Positions 34,601 to 47,241 of a stretch of DNA of 64,000 nucleotides are shown in pieces. Positions within the stretch are counted from its first letter, which is position 1, and every line of letters begins with the position of its first letter. The translations under genes and the position numbers were made by a program. Below the pieces are notes generated by a model. It searched no databases. It was not told the DNA's origin and saw nothing but the letters and a program-made list of their open reading frames with translations. The stretch lies in assembly GCA_001642005.1 (NCBI GenBank), contig LWCA01000040.1, positions 1 to 64,000 on the forward strand, in the 5' to 3' direction. Source of the stretch: Intoshia linei. Lineage: Eukaryota; Orthonectida; Rhopaluridae.

Positions 34601-37600
34601 CTCATTATATAATCCCGTTACAGGCACTGCTCTACTAGATCTCCGCAATTATTTACCCATGATAAATGGTTTCAGTTTAACTTAAACCTTAAGTATATAC
34701 TTTTATCGATTTAAGGTTAAATTGATAGTTAAAATAAATTTTTGTAATACTTTTTTCCTGTATCTTGTGTTTACCAAATTTACGTTAATAAAAAGCAAAT
34801 AAAAACTTGAATAATTTATGAAAACACTTACAATAATACAAATAAGGAATATTTAACCAATAACAAATAGATAGAATAATATTAAATCAATAACTCAAAA
34901 AACGATAAAGTTAATAAGAAATGAGTAATATAAAATAAATTAATGTATATAGAATTTAAATTAAATAATTAACGGAAATTCATAAAAATGTGATACATAA
35001 TAAAAAATACCAAAAGATTTTAAAAGTACCTTTAGTTCCTTTATATGACTTTAAGTCTATGTGAGCGATTTCTCCCTTATCACCTAAATTTATATAAAAT
35101 ATATAAATTAATATTAAAAACATCCCTACTTAATTTAAAAGTTGCTAAAATGTGTCAGGAATTAAACCTGTGTGTAATCATATACATATATTAATTGAAG
35201 TTTAAAGTTTAAACTAACAGTCGCAAAAATTTAAAGTCGAAAATATGAAGTCCGTGTTTTCCGGTAAATTTAAAATTCAAAAATTGGACTTTGATGGCCA
35301 CAACCTGGAATAACCCTTTTTTCAAATTAAGTCTTGAAATTTTAAAAATATAAATTCAGAAACAGTTTTAAATGAAAATATTCTTAAACCCAACTATTTT
35401 TACTTTATTTTGTTTTGTTTGTGATATAGAGTTTTTATGGGATATTCCGCAATTCTGTAAAACTGGATTTTTCCCTTAAAGGTTGATAAAACTAAAATCT
35501 TCCTTTTAGGGTTAATAAAATTGGAATTTTCTCTAAAAGGTTTTTAAAACTAAATTTTTTTTTTTTAATGTTGGTAAATTAAGATTTTTAGTAAAAATGG
35601 TTGGAATTAAGTAGACATTATGGATTCCTGATTATTCGAAAATTTGAAAAACCGGTTATCGAATAATTCCGATTATTTGAACAACGATTATCCAATTAAT
35701 CGAAATTTAAAATTTTTAACATGAAATTTAATCATAATCAAAAGAGAATTTCATCTTGTTTTTACATCCAAAATTAATTTCAATTCTTTTTTATGTGTCA
35801 AATAACAGCTTTATAGACAGTAATTTTTTACATGATTTGCGAATCAATCTCACAATTTTTCGAATTTTTGATAAAGTTTCATAAACTAGAGAATGTATGA
35901 TATTTTCGTCACTATTTTCTTCAGATGTATTATTATATGAATATTCACTATTAGAATTAGAAAATAATGATTTATTGATTGCGAAATTGAATATAAGACA
36001 TCACACACAGCTAAGTGTATCGCATGGGAAAAACAAGTTTGATGTAAACAAGGTACTATCCTTCATAATTTCATCATGACACTTTCTCCATCAGTTGTGG
36101 CACAAACGATGTCTATTTATGTCAAGTTCAAATTTGAACATTTTTTCCTTAATAATTTGTACATATTTCTCTGATTTGGTCGATCCAGAAATTCTGATCA
36201 AACCTGTATTATATATTTTAAGTTTTGTATGAATATTTATATTCATGTAATTTCGATTATTAATTCCAGTATATTTATCAAGAGTGAAACTGAACATGGT
36301 TTTATTTTGTAAATCCTGAAAAATTAGACTATTTGATATATTTATGAACATTTTGAAAATCCGATTATTCGAAATATATTCCGATTATTGTAAGCGATTA
36401 ACCGGGTTTGAGATTAATCGATTAATCGGATATCATTCCCTAGTAGACACCCTTTTTAAATAATATAAAATAATTATTGTATAATATTTTTTTATTAATT
36501 ATTCAATATAAAATTAAATCAAACCTTTATGTCCTTTCATCCCCGGACCACCAATTTTACCATCGATCCCTTGAGGACCTAATTGAAAAGTTTATAGTTT
36601 ACAACCATGTTGTTACCTATTGCACCCAGATATCCTCTATCACCTATTAATTAACATTAATACAAAACAGATTAATTTAGTAATTGAATCTTACCTTTAC
36701 TTCCTTTTTCTCCTTTTGGGCCAACATAAGGAGTAGTTAATTTGGTACTGGTACTAGAAGATGTTGTATACGAGGAAGTCGTAGATGAAGAGCTAATTCG
36801 GGATTCACATGTATCACGACCGACAGCATTTAAAATATCATTTGATGATATAATACCAGAATTTGTTCTTAAATCGGAATAATGTATAATTCTGTCGAAA
36901 GATTGAAGATTATACTGGGTTTTAATTTCATCAGCAGTAACTCCCGTGAAAGCTACTACAAAAAAATAATCATACGTTGCTGAAAGAAATCTTAATCGTT
37001 GAATATCTGCATCGATATTGTACTCTGGATCTGTAGATTTAATTTCGTATAATCCATCAGTTAACATAATTACAACCAAGGGAACACTTACTCTTCTACC
37101 TCTAGCTGTATTCATCATTTGTGCTATACTTTCTAGAGCCGCTAATGAATTTGTCTTGGCTCTCGAATCGGGATAAATTGTGCTTTGCTAATTTTAAAAG
37201 TAAACAAAAGATAAATAAATTGTAAATCAATAATCATATAATTAAGAAAATATTCTTAAATGAGTGGTTACCGATTGGGATCCAAAAATATATGCTTTGG
37301 GTTCGTGAGATTTAATAATCACATAAAATAAAAAAATATTTTATCAACTTTTTTTAATTTTAGAATTTTTAATATTTATTACAGACTCGCCACATGCTGT
37401 GAATTCATCCTAAAGCCTAAACGACCGCTACATTTTAATTCAAAAATCTCACTAATAAATTCAATTAATCCCATCATTAATAAAAGTTAATAAAGAATAC
37501 CATTTAAAACCCTCATGGAAAAATCGACTTTTACTCATATTTTTTTGTAAAATCCGATTTTACATAATCTTATAAGCAACAACTTCTTAATCCAAAACCC

Positions 37601-38915
37601 AAAATAAAAAATACAATTTTACCATCATAACTTAAAGGAAAAATTTCTTTTTTTCAATATTGTGTGTTCCACTTTATTGAAATAACTACTAGTCTTAGAA
37701 TTTTATAAAGTTCACATTTCAATTATAGTTTTTTCCGGGACATATAATAAAATAAATTTCAACCTCCCAAACTCACATCTTACGGGTCAAAAATCTTAAT
37801 TGTTTTTTTATTGAAGATTAAACGAGTTAAAGAATTTGAAAAAATATATACGCTGGTACGAATTTTAAAATCATAAACATTATCATAAATTTATATTTAA
37901 AAAAATATATCTTCAGGGCCAAAACTCCAAATTACTTTTTTTTTTTAATGAAGACAGTATTAGAATTTAAAAAAAGTTACAGGTGGTACACTTGTATCCT
38001 GTTAACACACACAGAAAATTTCAACCCGAATAAGTGACGACTTCACGGTCAAAAAGCATTTTAGTATTCATATTTTTTTTTCGAAATATTTTATTAAAAC
38101 AAAAAAAATCAAATAATTAACGGTCCGAAAATTACAAAAAAAAATTATTCTGATAGAGCTTATTCCAGTTGATATAAATACAAAAGTTCAACCCGAGAAA
38201 TCTACACATTCCCGATAAAAAATAATTTTTAATATATTATTAACCAATATTTCAATTAAAATAAAAATATTTTAAATACCTCGTTGCCATTACAATAACT
38301 TTTGAAACCCCTTTTAAATGACATAGCAGAATAAATTCAAAAGCATTTTTACCTTACAAAAAATTTTCCTAATAAGTGAATTTATAAGTTATAAAAATTA
38401 ATAAACATTAAAATTTAAGTTGAAGACATAGCAAACTTATCATGAATGTCTTGAAATTCAAAAAGTCCTTTAAAAATTTAAGCATAATACAAAAGTATCA
38501 TTGACAACCACAAACACCCCACCCAGCCCGATGAGAAACCTATTTACCGTAAATTCGGCTCTGGCTAAATATGAATATTAATATTTTACGAATCAACTTT
38601 GATGAAATTGATAAAAATTTAAATTACCTCAGCAATTTTATCCAATAATGCATCTTTATTCCCAGCAAATGTATCAAAATCAAAAACAACACGCGATGAG
38701 TCACCAAACGTAACAAGTGAAACTCTAATTTCATCGGCTGTAGTTATAGTTAAATTGGAAACAATATCTCGTATAAATATGACTGAAGGTTCATAATTTT
38801 GGTGATACAAAACAGATCCTGATTTATCCTGAATAATGACTAAATCGTATCGACAAATTTCGCTGTTTATGTCGATAAATAAAACAAAAAAAATTAATAT
38901 TATCCAACTATTCAT
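31613..38915 (-). CDS. vWA-collagen with predicted C-terminal transmembrane anchor
   Basis: Nine exons joined in phase give 497 residues: 38915-38628, 37187-36695, 36643-36617, 36578-36525, 35083-35030, 33956-33906, 33861-33646, 33606-33544, 31860-31613. Order: signal peptide (residues 1-19), one vWA domain with an imperfect MIDAS (DLVIIQDKSGSV; DGLYE), a Ser/Thr-rich linker, then Gly-X-Y repeats over seven exons with small interruptions. After the last repeat (GPQGPPGPISKL) come a short charged stretch, a hydrophobic segment (VLTCVNVLLVASVIMVCIVL) and a basic tail SKRFSKYMHQ. All collagen exons split a Gly codon in phase 1, with sizes 27, 54, 54, 51, 216 and 63 bp. The predicted topology is type I: collagen outside, C-terminus in the cytosol. 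vWA domains usually bind other matrix proteins. Ligand and trimerisation are unknown. The last exon lies 1.7 kb from the previous one, across Helitron 32650-33272. Confidence 0.85.
32650..33272 (-). mobile_element. Helitron-like element in the collagen gene
   Basis: It has a CTAG end at 32650-32653 with hairpin-forming 'gtactttgtac' beside it, and a TC end at 33272 ('TCCTTTACTTATGTAAA' on the minus strand). The host bases are A (32649) and T (33273). The inside contains family modules and a CA/GT-rich run. It lies in the last intron of the collagen gene. Confidence 0.7.
34133..34359. mobile_element. hAT-type MITE, short family
   Basis: It matches the copies at 52765-52940, 57118-57296 and 61654-61808: 'aggggttcaca', 'aattataaaatttatcgcag', 'ggtctgcggaccggcatttg'. 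The flanks GTTTAGTG (34125-34132) and ATTTAGTC (34360-34367) agree at 6 of 8 positions, consistent with an aged target duplication. In a collagen-gene intron. Confidence 0.65.
35618..36441 (-). mobile_element. hAT element with transposase remnant and exact 8-bp duplication
   Basis: It is flanked by AGTAGACA at 35610-35617 and again at 36442-36449. The ends are rich in 'gattattcg'/'cgattaatcgg' and imperfectly inverted. Inside, on the minus strand, 36351-36091 reads FSFTLDKYTG, NINIHTK and TGLIRISGST, and the sequence after it has TTDGESVM in another frame. This pattern (LD.WT...H......L....TDGA.VM) is typical of the core of BED-type hAT transposases. Most of the gene is gone, so the copy is inactive. 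In an intron of the collagen gene. Confidence 0.75.
37640..38260 (+). mobile_element. Helitron-like copy without clear ends
   Basis: The modules are in the same order as the copy at 6130-6944 read in reverse: 'gtgtgttccactttattga', 'aattatagttttttccggg', 'gtatcctgttaacacacac', 'cttcacggtcaaaaagcat'. Neither the TC nor the CTAG end is preserved. It occupies the intron between the first two exons of the collagen gene. Confidence 0.55.
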
Positions 38916-39096
38916 TTTTTTTTAAATTCAAACAACAAAATAATGTATTCACTTGGAAATTCCTTCGACTAGATAATAATATTCTATAAAACTGGATTAT
39001 TATTCTAAAATCTGAAATGTCTAAAATTCTTTATTCAATACGTCTACATAATCTACGCTTGATTAAATTTTTATTGTATTTATGGGAAGAGTACAT

Positions 39097-42000
39097 TTAT
39101 AAATACATATAGTTGCTTGGAAATACACCACGTTCTGATCCGTTGTCGACTACCCACCATCCATCATCTAATTTGGCTATCACCTAAAGTTTAATATTAT
39201 TTTGATTAAATTTTATAACTTTGACATAGTCGCCTGCTTCCAAATCAATTTCATCAGATTTTTTACTTTTATAACTATATTTCACTTTGCGCATTGTATA
39301 TTTACCATTTACTACTTTGCACGATTCGACCGTACTCATTGTGCGATGTATGTTATTTTGCTTTTCCGTTTTATCTGGCGTTACCAAAACAACTACTTTT
39401 GTGTCAGTGTTAGAGCATTGCGTAGAATCTGTTCTATTTATTTTTTTGTGTGTCATGTCGAAATCTAATGTCAATGTCTTTTTACTTATTTCGTTTTTTC
39501 GTTTCGGTGTTTGTGGTGGTTGGTCCATTATATCTGCTTTTTCTTTATAAAATTTGCTTAATTGTATATTTTTATCTTGTTGAGTTTTTTCTATAATTAT
39601 CTCATTCACTTTTTTCAATTCATGTTCTTTCTTTATTACTGTTATATCATTTTTATTTTCAACTTGATTTTCATTTTCATTTTCTTTTATTGTTTCAATA
39701 ATTTCAATTTTTTCAACTGGGTTTACAATGTTGACATTATTAATTGTAGCACATAAAGATTCATTTTTTTCTATATTTCTTAAATTTAATTCATTTTCGT
39801 ATTTATCTAATTAAATTATAATGATATTTTTATAAATAATAACTAAAATTATGTAAACAATACCTCTGTTGTCAGTGTATAATCGTTTATAATTTGGAAT
39901 TGTAATATTATCAAATCGCATATGTGTTGATACGTATTCCTAAAATTAAAAAAAAATATACCAAATTATAACCGATAAACTTTAATTAGAAAGTTTAAAC
40001 CACTTAAAAAACTTAAAAAACTTTTTATAAATAAAATTAATAAAAATGTATAAAATACAATACATACAAATGTACATTGTATATTTAAATGTAGTATTAT
40101 TTATTATTATTATTATTTATTTTTATGTAGTTACCAATTTACCTTATTTTGGATATTTATCTTTTCAGTTTCTAATTTTTTCTTGAAATATTCATTGAAA
40201 AAGTGTTCACTTTCCATTATTGATTGAATTGAAGAATTTAATTTGCATTGATTCAGCCATACATAAAATTCTGTTACTTCGGCCTTTTAAATTAAAAATT
40301 AAATCAAATTACGTACATGACTAATTTGAAAGAAGGTATCAATTATGGTTACGCGGATTGAGTTATAGTTGATTTGCCACCTTTTGACAAATTATTTATT
40401 TATTTATATTTTTTAAATTCAAAAATTTATTTAGAGGGTGCAGAATAATGTAATTTAAATATTACTGTATAGAATATGAAAAATTTATTTCTCATTTAAT
40501 GACAATTATACTTAAATATGGACGGCCAAAGTTCTTATTTTGATATATACATATCATAATGATTACAGCACAGTATATAAATTATAGAGATAATATAGCA
40601 CACTATTAAAATAATAAATTTTAAAAATACTAAATTCATACCAGATAACTTTTGAATTCATTTCGACTATGCAATTTTTTCACCTCTGTATTTTCTAAAA
40701 AAACAATTTACATTAATCTATTATTTTAAAATATTCAATGGTAGATAAGATCCAATTATAAAGTATAGTATTATTTTTGAAGATTTAATAACTTTCCAAA
40801 TATTTTACATGCTTATAACATTACCCACATATTTGATATCTTCAAATTTATTTATAGCTTTTCTCAAAAAATTAATACGAGTGTCATCAGGCAAATTTAA
40901 TTCATTTTCAATCTAAAAAAATAAAATTTAATAAATTAGTACAGTAGACACTCGAAAATTGACAACTTTTTAAGATATTATATAAAAACTATACTAATAT
41001 AAATTAAGTTCGCGTCTAAAAAGTTAAAGTTAAAATTAAAAATGAAAAAGTAAATAATCATTCTACAATTTCAAAAAAAATATTGGTGGAAATGTGTATA
41101 AATAATTCCTTCGGATTTTTTTTATTGCTACGCAATTTTTCATTCTCAAATTATAATTTTCAAAACATTTTGTTAAAAATTTAAATTAAAACTGTAGCAA
41201 CGAATTATTCATTCATTATTGGTAAAATTCATCTGAAATATGTTTCTAAAGTGCTCATTCCGTTAATTATTGATACTAAACTTACCACTCATTTAAACTA
41301 CTCTTTTAAAAAATTGATATTAGTGAATAGTAGTATTTTTAAGTTAGATTTTCAACTCGAGTTTATTTTTTTGGTAGAATAAAAATGTGCCCTCGGCAAA
41401 GCTAGATACTGTTTGTACGTAGTACATAACAGTCAACTAGTATATAAATAAAAAAATAATAATATTTAATAAATCAATTGATATTTAAATTACAGCCGTA
41501 TTTAATTAAATTCTGAAATTTCAATTATAATAAATATAACTTTAACTTAAATTCGAAAAGCGATGGTTACCAAAAAATACATTAATGCTATAACATCAAA
41601 ATGTAATTTCAGATGTTGAAAACTATATTTTATAATTTTCAATAAAAGTATCGCAAACATTTTATTTGTATTTTATAAAATATAATAAACAAATATTAAT
41701 TGTTTTCAATAACATTTATATTTTAATTAAAAATTTCAAACCAATTAATAACCTTGAGAACTGTTATAGTTTAAAATTTGAAATTCAAATTTTATTTAAC
41801 AATAAACATTAATTTAAAGTATTTCTACAATAAATAATGAAGTTATGTTAACTTTAGAGTAACTACAGAAGTATTATAAAGTTCGACTTCATAATATGCA
41901 AAGCAAATTTATTTTTTATGGTGAAGGTGTTGATTTCAGGGATTAAAACTTACCGTATTGTTCATTAATCTAAAATATTCAATCTACATGATATTTTTAC

Positions 42001-45000
42001 AATGGTAGAATTCTTAATTGTTGGTGTAAACTTTACACCAACCAGAAAAATGGCAGTGATCAACATAAAAAAAGTTTTTAAAATTGATTAAACTTGAAAT
42101 TAAAATTACATTTAAATCAATAAGGTTTAGTTTGACAATATATGGAGTCTTTTCAGATGTTATATCTTGATAAATTCCATTCGGAGTGTAAGATTTAATG
42201 CATATGTTATCTTTGATCTACAAAAAAAATATAAATATATTTTGTATAATAAAATTTGAATATAAAAGACATAAAAATAGAAAACAAAATTCAGGATGGT
42301 CCACGTTAAGCATACAACTCATAATTATGACTTACTCAGTATTTATCATATTTTACACCACTAAATTGTATTATTCCTTTCTGAATCGATTTACACAATG
42401 TGTAAAGTTTTAAATATTCTTAAAATTTAATTTATACTCTCCATCATTTATATACGGCTTCATAATTTAATTACATTTGTATACCCAATTGAAAATTGAT
42501 CGTATATTGCATTCAAACAATTTAAATTATCAAACAAACATTTTGTCATTTTCTCGTCATTTTCGAAAATATTGGCAAGTGTCTAAATGTGAATACATTG
42601 TATAATCATATTGATTCAACTATACTATAGCCGTCTTTTCTTCCAATAATGCTCTAGATAATTCAGTGTTTAGACAGCTGGTGATATATTTTTCATTTTG
42701 ATCACTAATTTTTTCAACGAAAGTCGCATTGTTCTTATTTTTTAAAACATATTTTATTCGATTTATAATATTTTTATTTGTCAAATATTTATCATATTTT
42801 CTGCACAATTTCCAACATTTAGTTTTACACTAAATTGAACATGTTATAAGTATATTGACTACGTGCTCTTCGACTTTTATCTCACAAAACACTTACATTG
42901 TATATGTTGTACCCATGAAAATGTTAACATAATTGAAGTGTGTCATTATTATAATAATTGAAAAGATTTTATTAGAAAGACTAGTTTTCCAGTGACACCG
43001 GTTGAGTAGCACGGAATTATGTGTGTAATATACACTTAATACATTTCATAGTAATGTTTACTTTTTTGTTTTTCTTATTAAACTTTTTATTTACATTCCT
43101 GTCAGATTGTATAGTGTGATCTATCTAAAAAATTATATATTATATACAATATTATTATATTTTGAAAAAATTCACATTATGTACATTTTTTATAAATATG
43201 TGTATATGTATATCAAAATTACATAAGCAACATCGTCATAAAACATGTCTCTAGCATTTCTTACAATAGGCAATAAATCAGAATCAATTTTTTGTGAAAT
43301 TTCTCTGAAATTAATAAAATATATCCATTATTTATAAACGTATGGTTTAGTCAATTAGAAACTACAAATTATATTATTTGAATTATTGTTGAGTTATTAA
43401 ATTTCAACATTAAATAAAACTCTAAAATATACTTTCTCAATTCAATTTCTTTTTGGACATTTTCCATATAATTATGTAGTGATTCTGGCAAGTGTCTAAA
43501 TGAAAAATTTGGATAATCCTTACTTATATAATATGATACGCAATATTTGTTTGTGTGTGTGTTCCACTTTATTGAAATAACTATTAGTCTAGAAATTTTA
43601 TAAAGTCCACATTTCAATTACAGTTTTTTTTGGGACATATAATAAGATAAATTTCAACCTCCCAAACTCACATCTTACGGGTCTATAACCCCAATTGTCC
43701 TTTTTTTGAAAATCAAACAAGTTGGAGAATTTAAAAAAATATATACGCTGATACGCATTTTAAAATCATAAACATTATCATAATTTTAAATGCTGATGCG
43801 GATTTTAAAATCATAAACATTATCATAAATTTAAATTTAAAAAAATACACTGATGCGGATTTTAAAATCATAAACATTATCATAAATTTAAATTTAAAAA
43901 AATTATATTTTGATTTCATTCAAAATAAGACTTGTAAATCGCGTTGGTCATCTTAATTTTGACATACTTAATAAATATCACCTATTAATAAATTAGTATA
44001 TTAGGCCCTCATGATTGTAGGCTCACGCCATATGCCCCTAGCCTCCCATCTCCATGGACCTGATTAAAATGATCTAAATTTCGTGTTTGTATCGTTCGAA
44101 TCTGTATGGACCGTGTAGCAGACATCTAGGGTATTAATAGGTATATTAACAATTTAAATTACATTTGAAATAGATAGTTACAATTTTTAACTAACTTTAA
44201 TGTAGATAGGAAGATAAAATTTCAAACGTCGTCAACACGAGGCGAACAAATACTATAAATCGTGTTTAGACCATACTGGGTCGTGCTTTGATCCTTATTG
44301 CAAACTTATATTAAGAGTTGATGGTCAGGGTTGTAGTGGTATATCACTATTATACTAATCGAGATTCGATAAATATACTTTTGATATAACTCACTTGTGA
44401 TGTCTAACTGACAGAGTGGTTATAGTTATATAATTTTATTCTGCGGATCTCGATTTTAACATGTTTTTATTTAAGATAAAAATATATGAGTTTGTCTCTG
44501 ATAATCGTTACAAGGATGATATTAAAATACAAAGAAATATATGTCGTATAGAATGTGTACAACTGTGAAATGTACACATTCCACGGGCAAGTCTTAGAAT
44601 GTACACATCTCATAGATAAGTCGTACAGTATACAGTATAGATTAACGTAACAAGGCAGGATATATTATTAAGATTAAAAATAATTAATTCAATTTATTAA
44701 ATATAAAATTTATAACTGCAAACACGATATTTGACACAGAAATCATTGATAACTAATCAATTATTTGGTTTTCTAAAAATCTTAAAAACCCCCCTTGAAA
44801 GTTTAATTCAAAAAAAATCGTAATTAAATGATTTGATATTAATTAAATGAAAGTTTTACAAATATCTATCAATTTAAAAATAAACATAAGCTTGTTAATT
44901 TAACTGAATTGGTAAATTCGTTGTTAGCAAAGCATCAATTATGTATCTAACTCTGAATTGGCGTCTAAGACACATTCTTAGTCAAATACAACTTTCTACG

Positions 45001-47202
45001 ACTTGCCCGTGGAATGTGTACATTTCACAGTTGTACATATTCTATGCCACATATATATATTCAAAATTCAAATAAAGTAAATGAATATTTAAATTAAATA
45101 TGAAAATCTATAATTACAAAAAATTAGTAATTGAAACCAGATTTAACTTTAATACGAACCGGTTTAAACATAATTAAATTTTTAATTTAAGTGGACTGTA
45201 GTGATATAATCACTATGAAAAGTGAACTTTATATATAACATGATAATTTAAATAATAAATTATTCGAACTCGTATAAAATACTCGAATAAATAAATTGTA
45301 CAATGTAAATTTTACATTGTACATTGTACAATCTTCCAGACTTCTTCGTACAGAACTTATCGTTACATGTACATTATCGGTCCTACACGATAAATATCAA
45401 AACGTTTACTATATATGTAAGTTAATGTAATTATTAGGAATTTAATTAATTCAGTATTGAACTAAATTTAATGCTAATCAGATGTAGTAGGAACACAAAA
45501 TATTGAAACGATCTGAACAGGAATTTTGTATCGTGTTCGCATCGTACTCAATCATGTTTTGGAGCGTGTTGCATGTCTAGTGTGAGTATATGATATTTAA
45601 TGACATGTATATTCAAAATTCAAATGCCGTAAATAAAACTTTAAATTAAATCTGAAAATCTATAGTTACAAAAATTTTGATATTTTTAATATCATTAAAA
45701 TTTACTAATTATCAAATGTTGAAGCCTGACTTCTGCACTACTATTTCAAGCACGAACTTAAAAAGTTCTAAAATTACAATCGTTTAACATTAAGAATTTA
45801 TCATTTTTTACTAATATCCGAAGACGACATTTGAATCGTACTGTGGACGAACGTAACGTAAAACAACGTTAAAAGTCTCATTAATTAAAAACCACTAAAC
45901 AGTACATTTTATATTTTTATTGTATATCTCTATATTGTAAAAAAATTAAAATAACTGTAAAATTAAAATAGTTTATATTTCTATACGTGTACAATGTACA
46001 CTGTACATTCTATTAGTAGCCGCACTTTCATAAAACATTTTGGCACATCTAAGATCACATGATAAAAATATGGTGCATGGTATGTAAAAGGTTGGCCACC
46101 CCTGCATTAACCGCTACTGAAATAATTTGCAAATTGTTAAGTATTCAAATATTAATATACGTGTTTGATTGTCATGGTGTAAATTTCTGAGATTAAAATG
46201 TGTCATAAAACATTCGCTGTAAAAAACTTTCCAAGTATTATTTTGCTCAAATTCTGGGACTCTTAATTCATTACGTGTTACATACTTAATGTAACAACAA
46301 CAGTCACATAAACATTACATTTTATACAAGTAATAATACTGTATTTATTATAATATTACGCATATTTCAGAAGCTTTTCATAAGATTTTTGAATTTGATT
46401 CAGATTAGTGAGATACGTCGATTCCATTATACTTCTAATTTAAATAAATAGATTATTAGAGTTATATTTAATGCAATGTTTTTCAATCTATTCTTCACGG
46501 GGCGTACTTCCAAGTAATTTAAAAAAATTTTACTCACAAGCAGATAAAAATAGCAAACATTTTATACCTTTTGAGCATTTACTGGAAATCATTATTTGGT
46601 AGTATTTACACCATACGTATTGTATAAGATTCCAAGGAAAACTTGTACATTTAAGATAAAAAGTTATTTCGGTACATAAAATAATAAACTAAAACATCTG
46701 ATCTAACTAACCAAAAGAGAAATGGTATACAGCTCGTTTTCAATTTGCACATAAAATTTTGTGGGACATAAAGATTGAGAAATAGTTATTGATATATTTA
46801 TATAATAGCAATAATTTGACATGAACGCAATATTTAATCTAAAATTTAATTTCTTTAAATTTACTTAAATTATTAAATTAAATATACTTAAATTTACTTA
46901 AATTTACTAAAGTTCATTGACCCTTTATCAAAACATGTGCCATAATACTAAATGTTACCTTTGGTTAAAAATATCAGCAATCATTTCTGAAATGGTACAA
47001 CTTTCATGAATTTTTACTTGAATTTCTGGAATTTTGTTCTGATTCTATCACACAATTATGATGATAAACAGTATTAAAACATTACAGTATAAAATGGAAC
47101 ATTTTTGGGTTTCATTAAACTAATTTGTTTTGTCGTAGGTGTAAATAGTTTCATAGGTAAAATACTTTTCTTTTTTAAACTTTTCAATGTCATCTTGGTC
47201 AT
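39097..47202 (-). CDS. F-BAR / HR1-like / SH3 adaptor, TOCA/CIP4/FNBP1-like
   Basis: Fifteen exons joined in phase give 643 residues: 47202-47086, 47044-46959, 46434-46360, 43495-43433, 43304-43223, 43124-43061, 42829-42626, 42582-42475, 42217-42110, 40912-40825, 40694-40642, 40283-40143, 39939-39864, 39806-39226, 39183-39097. The N-terminal 300 residues are helical with the F-BAR pattern (ESTYLTNLNQIQKSYEKLL; CRKYDKY). Next comes an HR1-like stretch (LPDDTRINFLRKAINKFE to EVTEFYVWLNQC) matching the LPxxxR and WL landmarks of TOCA proteins. A low-complexity acidic/basic linker follows, then an SH3 domain (KVKYSYKSKKSDEIDLEAGDY joined across a 42-bp intron to IAKLDDGWW and GVFPSNYMYL). Such proteins bend membranes and recruit actin regulators during endocytosis. 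The F-BAR match is weak per residue, so the exact subfamily is inferred from domain order. Confidence 0.75.
41040..41440 (+). mobile_element. 3' half of a Helitron-like element
   Basis: It ends with the hairpin segment 'ctgtttgtacgtagtaca', 'taacagtcaa' and CTAG at 41437-41440, followed by host T. Upstream parts ('ggtagaataaaaatgtgccc') match the other copies. The TC end was not found. In an intron of the F-BAR/SH3 gene. Confidence 0.65.
43517..43905 (+). mobile_element. Helitron-like copy with internal duplications, next to an exon
   Basis: It starts 'TCCTTACTTATATAATATG' after host A (43516) and lies just 22 bp before the exon beginning at 43495 (minus strand). Towards its 3' side the 24-bp motif containing 'ttttaaaatcataaacatta' is repeated three times (about 43757, 43804, 43859). 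No CTAG end. The ORF 43731-43919 on the minus strand is a reading of these repeats and not a gene. Confidence 0.6.
44335..44520 (+). repeat. second tRNA-derived SINE copy
   Basis: It shares 'actaatcgagatt', 'cttttgatataactcacttg', the A box region 'ctgacagagtgg' and the tail 'tttttatttaagat' with the copy at 7395-7600. The B box has been lost by a small deletion. In the large intron of the F-BAR/SH3 gene. Confidence 0.6.
44537..45056. mobile_element. MITE with about 55-bp inverted ends
   Basis: The left end (44539-44600) and right end (44995-45056) are nearly perfect inverses over some 55 bp, including 'gtacaactgtgaaatgtaca' and 'cacattccacgggcaagtc'. The interior of about 400 bp is non-coding. 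Flanking bases are AT-rich so the target duplication cannot be fixed. I do not recognise the superfamily. In the large intron of the F-BAR/SH3 gene. Confidence 0.7.
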
Positions 47203-47224
47203 ATTTTTAACTATTGTACCGTAA

Positions 47225-47241
47225 ACTAAAATTAAATCTCA
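47225..47241 (-). promoter_or_regulatory. unpaired 3' splice acceptor upstream of the F-BAR/SH3 ATG
   Basis: On the minus strand 'gagatttaattttag' precedes position 47225, 23 nt upstream of the ATG at 47202 and about 100 nt after the Homer stop. It may end a 5' UTR intron or accept a spliced leader. The frame stays open up to this acceptor, so the true start could also lie in an unseen upstream exon. Confidence 0.35.

Noticed and set aside
37270-37320. Possible extra exon in the vWA-collagen (reads IIKSHEPKAYIFGSQS before a GT donor)
   Set aside because: No AG acceptor lies in front of the open frame, and exons 1 and 2 already join in phase with a normal vWA spacing.
39202-39756. Several plus-strand ORFs rich in Phe and Tyr
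   Set aside because: Antisense of the SH3-encoding exons of the F-BAR/SH3 gene, whose frame has clear domain motifs.
41955-41970. Possible 16-bp micro-exon in the F-BAR/SH3 gene (INEQY)
   Set aside because: Including it breaks the phase with the next exon, while the chain is in frame without it.
43731-43919. Minus-strand ORF with a repeated KFKFMIMFMILKSASA-type pattern
   Set aside because: The repeat comes from three copies of a 24-bp motif inside a Helitron-like element; there is no sign of a host protein.
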